Shown here: positions 1-5,244 of the stretch, one piece after another | Position numbering within the stretch: the first letter of the stretch is position 1 | How the letters are laid out: each line of letters starts with the position of its first letter | Assembly (NCBI GenBank): GCA_007124575.1 | Contig: SLEW01000143.1 | Location: forward strand, 1-5,244 | DNA length: 5,244 nt | Source: Bacteroidales bacterium | Lineage (GTDB): Bacteria > Bacteroidota > Bacteroidia > Bacteroidales > UBA7960 | Direction of reading: 5' to 3' | Made by a program: the position numbers and the translations under genes | Notes under the pieces: generated by a model | The model's database searches: none | Seen by the model: only the letters and a program-made list of their open reading frames with translations | Told to the model about the DNA's origin: nothing

Positions 1-1
1 C

Positions 2-1720
2 AAAGAAAATGAAGTGGATGAGGTATTTGTGTTCTGGCAAAACTTTCGCCTTCCCGATATATATGTAACATCGCATGACGGCCAGATCCTTATCCAGGTG
101 CCGGGTGATGCCGCTGAAGAGCAGCGAAGCTTTCTCCGCATATGGGCACAGAATGAACATGGCCCGTCTAACGATCTGCTGATCCCGCTCGAGTACGGGC
201 GCCCGGTTACAGATCCCGGACAGCTGACTCGCGAAGACAAAGAGGCCACCATCATGTATTTTCTGATGATAGACAGGTTTTATAACGGGAATCCCGATAA
301 CGATGAGCCGGTGGATGATCCTGAAGTGGCTGAAAGGGCTAACTACCACGGCGGCGACCTGGCGGGCATCAGGAAGAAGATAGAAGAGGGCTATTTTGAG
401 ATGCTGGGCATGAACACCATCTGGACAACCCCCATCACGCAGAACCCATTGGACGCTTACCGTGAGTATCCTGAGCCACAGCGCAAGTACACAGGGTATC
501 ATGGTTACTGGCCGGTAACGCTGACTACCGTCGATCATCGCTTTGGCACGGATGAGGAGCTGGAAGAATTGCTCGGCACCGCTCATGACAACGAGATGAA
601 TATGCTTCTCGACTTTGTCTCAAACCACGTGCATGAAGAAAACCAGCTGATCAAAGATAACCCGGACTGGTCTACTACGCTCAACCTGCCCGATGGTCGT
701 AAGAACATTCGTTTATGGCACGACCACCGTTTAACCACGTGGTTCGACACCTTCCTTCCGAGCCTCGACTACACTAAACCGGAGGTGACAGACCTGATGT
801 CGGATAGCGCCTTTTACTGGATAGAGAACTTCCATTACGACGGCTTCCGCCACGATGCCACCAAGCACGTACACCTGGAGTTCTGGCGTGAGATGACACG
901 CAAGCTGAAAGAAGACTATATGATCCCTGAGAACCGCAGACTTTTCCAGATAGGGGAGACCTTTGGCAGCCGCGAGCTGATCGGCGAATACGTGGGCAGC
1001 GGCCTGCTCGACGGCCAGTTCGACTTTAACCTGTATTTCGACGCCCGCTCGGTGTTTGCCCAGGAGGAAACCTCTTTTGAGACCCTCGATTACAGCATCT
1101 ATCAGACTTTTGATCACTATGGCTATCAGAATCTGATGGGTAACATCACGGGTAACCACGATCTGCCGCGTTTCATATCCCTTGCGGGCGGTGACCTGCG
1201 CTTCGATGAGGATGATACGGAGGCCGGATGGGAGCGTGAAATAGGTGTGGGCGATCCGGTGGGCTACGACAGACTGTCGCAGCTTACCGCTTTCATCATG
1301 ACCATCCCCGGTGTGCCCGTGCTCTACTATGGTGATGAGATAGGAATTCCCGGCGCCAGCGATCCCGACTGCCGCCGCCCCATGAAGTTTGAAAATCTTA
1401 CCGAAAGACAAAAGGATGTCAGGGACAAGGCAGCACGACTGGCACACCTGCGTAAAGACAACCTGGCATTCATCTATGGCGATTTTGAAACACGCAAGCT
1501 GGATCAGCACATATGGGTATACAGCCGTTCCTATTTCGGCGAAAACGCCATCGTCATCTTCAACAAAAGCGATGAAGATAAAACCATCCATTTCGACATA
1601 CCCGAAAAATTACAGCAAACAGAATATGATGCCCATTTTGGTCATGAGTTTGCCGTACATGACAACGCGATGGAGCTCACGGTTCGCGCCAACAGCTATG
1701 AGGTTCTTACCGGCAGGTAA
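2..1720 (+). CDS. GH13 alpha-amylase superfamily glycoside hydrolase (cyclomaltodextrinase/neopullulanase/amylase-like), 5' partial
   Basis: This is an enzyme of glycoside hydrolase family 13, which cleaves alpha-glucosidic bonds in starch, maltodextrins or cyclodextrins by a retaining mechanism. The frame is open to the window edge (K-E-N-E precedes the GTG at 14), so the true start is upstream and GTG 14 is internal. Numbering from that GTG, residues 1-65 form a beta-rich N-terminal domain (WQNFRLP, SNDLLIPL), like the accessory domain before the barrel in cyclomaltodextrinase-type enzymes. The barrel begins near 78. All conserved regions are present: DFVSNH (200-205), LPSLD (248-252), GFRHDATKH with nucleophile D281, QIGE with acid/base E315, and GNHD with stabiliser D383. 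YYGDEIG and DPDCRRPM (438-457) follow, then a C-terminal beta domain from about 485. No signal peptide can be seen because the 5' end is missing; a periplasmic or envelope location is inferred. The next GH13 gene starts 45 bases downstream, suggesting an operon. Family is certain; exact substrate is not. Confidence 0.93.
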   Translation, partial: KENEVDEVFVFWQNFRLPDIYVTSHDGQILIQVPGDAAEEQRSFLRIWAQNEHGPSNDLLIPLEYGRPVTDPGQLTREDKEATIMYFLMIDRFYNGNPDNDEPVDDPEVAERANYHGGDLAGIRKKIEEGYFEMLGMNTIWTTPITQNPLDAYREYPEPQRKYTGYHGYWPVTLTTVDHRFGTDEELEELLGTAHDNEMNMLLDFVSNHVHEENQLIKDNPDWSTTLNLPDGRKNIRLWHDHRLTTWFDTFLPSLDYTKPEVTDLMSDSAFYWIENFHYDGFRHDATKHVHLEFWREMTRKLKEDYMIPENRRLFQIGETFGSRELIGEYVGSGLLDGQFDFNLYFDARSVFAQEETSFETLDYSIYQTFDHYGYQNLMGNITGNHDLPRFISLAGGDLRFDEDDTEAGWEREIGVGDPVGYDRLSQLTAFIMTIPGVPVLYYGDEIGIPGASDPDCRRPMKFENLTERQKDVRDKAARLAHLRKDNLAFIYGDFETRKLDQHIWVYSRSYFGENAIVIFNKSDEDKTIHFDIPEKLQQTEYDAHFGHEFAVHDNAMELTVRANSYEVLTGR

Positions 1721-1765
1721 GGTTTGTGACTTTCGTCTTTTTTAATAACCAATAAATCTGAAACA

Positions 1766-3157
1766 ATGAAAAAAACAGTATTGCACATGTATCCGGCTCT
1801 CCTGATTGCCTTTATGGTGATGACCATGGCTGCATGCGGACCGGCTCCTGAAAGGGATGATGCCGTGGCCGAAAAGGAGATAAGCGCAGTAACACACCCT
1901 GAGTGGAGTATAAACGCAAACATCTATGAGGTGAATACCCGGCAGTTCTCTGCTGAAGGCACATTCGAAGCCTTTGAAGAGCATCTCGACAGGCTGGAAA
2001 GCCTGGGTGCAGACATCCTTTGGTTTATGCCAATCCAACCCATCGGCGAGAAAAACCGGAAGGGCCCCCTGGGAAGCTACTACTCCATCAAGGATTATAA
2101 GGCAGCCAACCCGGAGTTTGGCACCCTGGCCGACTTCCAGCGCATCGTTGACGGGGCCCACGAACGTGGCATGTATGTGATCCTCGACTGGGTCGCCAAC
2201 CACACCGCATGGGACCACTACTGGACAGAGTCTAATCCGGAATATTATGAAACAGACGAAGAGGGCAATTTCTATCCTCCCATTGAAGATTGGTCGGATG
2301 TGATACAGCTCGACTACGAGAACCCTGAGCTTTGGGATGCGATGATTGACCAGATGCGCTTCTGGGTTGAAGAGATAGGTATTGATGGATTCCGTTGTGA
2401 TGTGGCATACATGGTACCTACTGATTTCTGGAACCGTGCACGGATGGAGCTCGAACGCATTAAACCGGTTTACATGCTCGCAGAGGCAGAAGAACCTGAG
2501 CTGCATTATCATGCTTTTGAAGCAGGTTATGGCTGGACCCTTCATCATATCATGAATGACATGGCAGAAGGTGAAAAAACCGTGGAAGACATAGATGAAT
2601 ATTTCTTTGTGGAAGATGCCGGCGGATTTCCTTATGGCGCTTATAAGATGTATTTCATCACCAACCATGACGAAAATTCCTGGGCGGGTACTGAGTTTGA
2701 CCGGCTGGGAGATGGCGTGGAGGCCTTTGCCGTGCTCACTGCCACCGTACCCGGGACCATCCTGCTGTATAATGGGCAGGAAGCCGGTTTCGACCGGATG
2801 CTTGAGTTTTTTGAAAAAGACCAGATCGACTGGGGTGACTATGAATATCATGAGTTTTATCAAACCCTGCTCGGCCTGAAATCCGAAAATAAAGCACTCT
2901 GGAATGGCGATTTTGGCGGCGAGATGATCCGGGTGAATACCAACAGTGACCAACAGGTTTTCTCTTTTGTCCGGGAAGAAGACGGCGACAAGGTATTCGT
3001 GGTGCTGAACCTGTCAGACGAGCCTATAGATACTACCTTTGAAGGCGATGCATTCACCGGCCGGTATGTGGAATTATTTACGGAGGAAATAGTAGAGGTG
3101 GATGAAGATTTCACCCTCAGCATGGAGCCCTGGGGTTACCATGTATTCTACCGTTAG
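1766..3157 (+). CDS. GH13 alpha-amylase family lipoprotein
   Basis: This is a complete 463-residue GH13 enzyme, predicted to be exported and lipid-anchored. The N-terminus has MKK, a hydrophobic stretch (about 9-22) and a lipobox M-A-A-C with the lipidated cysteine at 24. Met at -3 is less usual than Leu. An acidic stretch (ERDD, 29-32) follows. Conserved GH13 regions are present: DWVANH (141-146), VIQLD (179-183), GFRCD with nucleophile D212, MLAE with acid/base E240, and TNHD with stabiliser D302. Domain B is short (roughly 147-178) and a small beta domain occupies about 385-463, giving a compact enzyme. After the nucleophile it has V-A-Y-M rather than the A-T-K-H of the upstream GH13 gene, so the two are divergent rather than recent duplicates. 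ATG 1766 is chosen because the signal peptide begins there; the leader is A-rich without a Shine-Dalgarno sequence, as is normal in Bacteroidota. Likely role: alpha-1,4-glucan hydrolysis at the cell envelope with its neighbour. Substrate, and whether it hydrolyses or transfers, cannot be read from sequence. Confidence 0.94.
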   Translation: MKKTVLHMYPALLIAFMVMTMAACGPAPERDDAVAEKEISAVTHPEWSINANIYEVNTRQFSAEGTFEAFEEHLDRLESLGADILWFMPIQPIGEKNRKGPLGSYYSIKDYKAANPEFGTLADFQRIVDGAHERGMYVILDWVANHTAWDHYWTESNPEYYETDEEGNFYPPIEDWSDVIQLDYENPELWDAMIDQMRFWVEEIGIDGFRCDVAYMVPTDFWNRARMELERIKPVYMLAEAEEPELHYHAFEAGYGWTLHHIMNDMAEGEKTVEDIDEYFFVEDAGGFPYGAYKMYFITNHDENSWAGTEFDRLGDGVEAFAVLTATVPGTILLYNGQEAGFDRMLEFFEKDQIDWGDYEYHEFYQTLLGLKSENKALWNGDFGGEMIRVNTNSDQQVFSFVREEDGDKVFVVLNLSDEPIDTTFEGDAFTGRYVELFTEEIVEVDEDFTLSMEPWGYHVFYR

Positions 3158-3199
3158 CAGGCAGTTCATTTCTGGGCAGGGTTGTAAGAGATCAGCAAA

Positions 3200-3231
3200 T
3201 TTGAAACATGTCAATACATTGTTTAACCATG
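3200..3231 (+). promoter_or_regulatory. Weak candidate Bacteroidota-type promoter before the BrkB-like gene
   Basis: The gap between the second amylase and the BrkB-like gene contains TTTG (3200-3203), then 20 bases, then TAACCATG (3224-3231). The Bacteroidota primary sigma factor consensus is TTTG, 19-21 bases, TAnnTTTG. The -33 box and spacing fit, but the -7 box matches only four of six fixed positions. A start here would leave a leader of only a few bases. No terminator is seen in the gap, so readthrough from the amylase genes is an equally good explanation. This is a suggestion only. Confidence 0.18.
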
Positions 3232-3242
3232 CGTGAACACCT

Positions 3243-4577
3243 ATGAAAACGAAGATATCCAGGCTTTTTCAGGCAATCAGACAAGCGATGCACTTTGCCA
3301 GTGTTGAAATTTGGCGCATGCCGCTGAAGGATATGCCACCGCGGAAGTCCTTTCTGATAAAGCAGCTTCGCATCCTTGTGCTGGCCTTGCGGGGCTTCAG
3401 GGAAGATAAGGTGATGCTCAGAGCCCCGGCCCTTACCCTTTATTCGATGCTCAGCATTGTTCCCATCGTGGCACTGGCCTTCGGCATTGCCAAAGGATTT
3501 GGACTGGAGATGTATGTGGAACGACAACTGGAGGCTGCCCTGGCAGGCCGTGAGGAAGTATTTAGCTGGGTCATGGAGATAACACAGTCCTTTTTTGCCC
3601 AGACCCACGGGGGAACCGTGGCAACGGTGGGTTTGCTGATCCTCCTTTACACCATCACGATGCTGCTGACCAATATTGAGCAGTCATTTAATGATATCTG
3701 GCAAGTGACAAAAGCCCGCAGCTGGTCAAGAAAATTCAGCGACTATTTTTCGATGATGTTTCTGGCACCTCTTTTCTTCATTGTAGCCAGCGCGCTCACC
3801 GTATACCTGAACACGCAGATCCAGGAGCTCAGCGGCACACTCATCAACCCTATTTTGCTTTTCATGGTTAGAATGATCCCATACCTGCTGATCTGGGTCA
3901 TTTTCACGCTGCTCTACATGATTATGCCCAACACAAAAGTGAGGCTCAGCTCTGCGTTAATCGCCGGGATCATTGCAGGCACGATCTTTCAACTTATTCA
4001 GTGGGCTTACATTGCCTTCCAGATAGGTGCTGCCAGATATGGGGCCATTTATGGTTCTTTTGCCGCCCTGCCGCTGCTTATTCTCTGGATGCAGGTAAGC
4101 TGGATCGTGGTGCTGTTTGGCGCAGAACTCTCTTTTGCCAATCAGCACGTAGACAACTATGAGTTTGAAGCAGAAACAAAGAATATTAGTCCTTTCAGCA
4201 AGAAAATACTATCCCTCTACATCATGCACCTGCTGATATCTCATTTTGAAAGAGGCGAAAAGCCCCTGAATGCTGACGAAATCTCTAAAGAACTCCAAAT
4301 GCCCGCCAGCCTGGCAAATAACATCCTGCACGATCTTTTCATCACCGGCCTCGTGAGTGAAACGGAAACCCAATCTTCCCGCGATAGCGCTTATCAGCCC
4401 GCCTTTGACATCCATAAGATCCGGATCAAAACGGTACTCGATAGCCTCGAGCACAAAGGCAGCGATGAACTTTTTGCCGAACCTTCAAAAACCCTTGATA
4501 AACTTAAAGAGGCCGTGGAACAATTTAATCGGGCCATCGGAGAGTCCGATCACAACAAACTCCTGAAAGACGTATGA
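3243..4577 (+). CDS. YihY/BrkB family inner-membrane protein with C-terminal winged-helix-like extension
   Basis: This 444-residue membrane protein belongs to the family of E. coli YihY and Bordetella BrkB, once mislabelled ribonuclease BN; its molecular function is not established. Six hydrophobic segments are visible at about 62-83, 124-146, 169-189, 209-229, 235-258 and 270-296. Family hallmarks are TLYSMLSIVP (65-74), EQSFNDIW (146-153), MPNTKV (228-233) and YGSFAALPLLILW followed by LFGAEL (270-296). The first 50 residues are basic and probably cytoplasmic. After the last helix a soluble region of about 145 residues follows, making the protein much longer than YihY (about 290). Residues 320-391 resemble a winged helix: ADEISKEL, a recognition-type helix from PASL to TGLV, then a polar wing; a charged helix and tail (NKLLKDV) end the protein. 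ATG 3243 is chosen because the family N-terminus follows directly; there is no Shine-Dalgarno sequence. It lies 85 bases after the amylase pair and ends just before a strong terminator. Confidence 0.93.
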   Translation: MKTKISRLFQAIRQAMHFASVEIWRMPLKDMPPRKSFLIKQLRILVLALRGFREDKVMLRAPALTLYSMLSIVPIVALAFGIAKGFGLEMYVERQLEAALAGREEVFSWVMEITQSFFAQTHGGTVATVGLLILLYTITMLLTNIEQSFNDIWQVTKARSWSRKFSDYFSMMFLAPLFFIVASALTVYLNTQIQELSGTLINPILLFMVRMIPYLLIWVIFTLLYMIMPNTKVRLSSALIAGIIAGTIFQLIQWAYIAFQIGAARYGAIYGSFAALPLLILWMQVSWIVVLFGAELSFANQHVDNYEFEAETKNISPFSKKILSLYIMHLLISHFERGEKPLNADEISKELQMPASLANNILHDLFITGLVSETETQSSRDSAYQPAFDIHKIRIKTVLDSLEHKGSDELFAEPSKTLDKLKEAVEQFNRAIGESDHNKLLKDV

Positions 4578-4587
4578 CAGGGTAACA

Positions 4588-4623
4588 AAAAAAAGCGGCA
4601 TCAGAGACGATGCCGCTTTTTTT
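4588..4623. terminator. Bidirectional intrinsic terminator between convergent genes
   Basis: GCGGCATC (4595-4602) pairs perfectly with GATGCCGC (4609-4616) around the six-base loop AGAGAC. The stem is extended by an A run on the left (4587-4594) and a T run on the right (4617-4623), giving 15 paired bases in all. Each strand therefore reads as a GC-rich hairpin followed by a U tract. It begins about ten bases after the BrkB-like stop codon and 19 bases beyond the stop of the minus-strand gene, so it should end transcription from both sides. Confidence 0.95.
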
Positions 4624-4642
4624 ATGTAGGTTGCCTGGTGAT

Positions 4643-5244
4643 TTATTCAATAACGAAAAAACCTTCCTCCAGCCCGGTGTTGATCTCGACCGCATCAAGC
4701 GTCATTTCTACCCGTTGTGGCCCGGCCTCCTGCTTCACCTCATGGGGAAAAAGAATGCCATCCACCTCTTTGTATTCTGAGAAATGTGACTTGCTTTCGG
4801 GAGTCTCTGACATAACCTTAAATCCGGTTTCCACGCAGTAATAATCGTGGACTTCCATACCGGAGGGGTAGGTGAGTTGCAGTTTATAGGCTTCCATGCC
4901 ATCCAGGGGCTTGATGCCAAGGAGGTCTGCCTCAATACCGAACGCATCATAATGAAGTTCTATGTTCATCACTGCCTGCAACTTCACCTGATCGAATTCA
5001 GGACCTTCTTCAAACTCCTGACGACCCATTTGTGATGTTACTACGGCCTTGTCACCATCAAAAAGCTGTTGTGATATGACCATGTCTCCCATTTTGGTTT
5101 TTACTAGCAGGTAGTGGGGAGATTTCTGGAAGTTTTCGATCTGGATTTGCATGCCTTGCACACTGGCTGTCATTGTTTGGGTGATGTCTTCCATGTTTTC
5201 CAGCTTTTCTTTGCCGCCAATGGCTTCGATGTAGTTGTCGATAA
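4643..5244 (-). CDS. LolA-like (outer-membrane lipoprotein-sorting-like) domain protein, 5' partial
   Basis: The frame runs through the window edge. Upstream of the ATG at 5194 it reads IDNYIEAIGGKEKLEN, a typical opening of this domain, so that ATG is internal and the start is outside the window. About 199 residues are visible. The pattern is YIEAIGGKEKL, a short helix, then repeated beta strands: the YLLVKTKMGD region, a VFDG-like QQLFDGDKAV turn, DGMEAYKLQLTYPSG, DYYCVETGFKV, YKEVDGILFPHEV and VEMTLDAVEIN, ending in FFVIE. This fits the LolA/LolB-like incomplete beta-barrel found in many Bacteroidota envelope proteins, either alone behind a signal peptide or as the C-terminal part of M16 (insulinase-type) zinc peptidases. 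The missing N-terminus prevents a choice. Such domains bind lipids or lipoproteins in characterised members; the ligand here is unknown. It converges on the BrkB-like gene and shares its terminator. Confidence 0.85.
   Translation of the reverse strand, partial: IDNYIEAIGGKEKLENMEDITQTMTASVQGMQIQIENFQKSPHYLLVKTKMGDMVISQQLFDGDKAVVTSQMGRQEFEEGPEFDQVKLQAVMNIELHYDAFGIEADLLGIKPLDGMEAYKLQLTYPSGMEVHDYYCVETGFKVMSETPESKSHFSEYKEVDGILFPHEVKQEAGPQRVEMTLDAVEINTGLEEGFFVIE

Noticed and set aside
14..16. GTG as the start codon of the first GH13 gene
   Set aside because: The frame is open upstream to the window edge, and the N-terminal beta domain already begins at this point, so the real start lies outside.
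731..1591. A 286-codon minus-strand open frame opposite the first amylase
   Set aside because: It is antisense to the conserved catalytic core of the GH13 gene, including the nucleophile and acid/base codons, and resembles no known protein.
1389..1745. A 118-codon plus-strand frame overlapping the end of the first amylase
   Set aside because: It is out of frame with the GH13 C-terminal domain, has low-complexity Ser/Lys-rich content, and the GH13 frame continues intact to 1720.
1721..1765. A promoter for the second amylase (TAAATCTG at 1753-1760 resembles a -7 box)
   Set aside because: The only TTTG upstream (1723-1726) is 26 bases away rather than 19-21, and a start would fall at the initiation codon. 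Cotranscription with the upstream gene is simpler. No hairpin terminator is present in this gap.
1742..2953. A 403-codon minus-strand open frame opposite the second amylase
   Set aside because: It lies antisense to a GH13 gene with intact motifs along its whole length. Its translation shows no recognisable domain and looks like a complementary-frame artefact of biased codon use.
3192..3608. A 138-codon minus-strand frame over the start of the BrkB-like gene
   Set aside because: It is antisense to a gene with clear family motifs and correct membrane topology, and its product has no recognisable features.
5192..5194. ATG as the start codon of the minus-strand LolA-like gene
   Set aside because: The in-frame codons upstream encode IDNYIEAIGGKEKLEN, a conserved part of the domain, so this Met is internal.

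Overview
The window looks like chromosomal DNA from a member of the Bacteroidota or a close relative in the FCB group. The evidence is an amylase with a lipoprotein signal, A-rich leaders without a Shine-Dalgarno sequence before the start codons, a long BrkB/YihY-type membrane protein with a cytoplasmic extension, and a LolA-like domain of the type common in Bacteroidota. Base composition is roughly balanced. Genus cannot be decided from the sequence.

Layout: (1) bases 2-1720, plus strand, hold the 3' part of a GH13 (alpha-amylase superfamily) enzyme with an N-terminal beta-sandwich-like domain; its start lies before the window. (2) After 45 bases without a terminator, 1766-3157 encodes a second, smaller GH13 enzyme with a lipoprotein signal peptide. 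(3) After an 85-base gap, 3243-4577 encodes a six-helix BrkB/YihY family membrane protein with a cytoplasmic winged-helix-like C-terminus. (4) A perfect hairpin flanked by an A run and a T run (4588-4623) lies between convergent genes and should terminate transcription from both sides. (5) On the minus strand, 4643-5244 is the 3' part of a gene for a LolA-like domain protein, whose start is beyond the window end.

The two GH13 genes are probably one transcription unit for alpha-glucan or maltodextrin breakdown in the cell envelope. Both keep the full catalytic triad but differ at the residues after the nucleophile, so they probably differ in substrate or product. The BrkB-like gene may be read through from the amylases or have its own weak promoter in the 85-base gap; no functional link is evident. 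The minus-strand gene is a separate unit.

Coding density is very high. I see no RNA gene, mobile element, CRISPR array or long repeat, and no stretch over 300 bases lacks a gene. I found no convincing undescribed system: the findings are modest points about enzyme divergence, domain architecture and expression signals.
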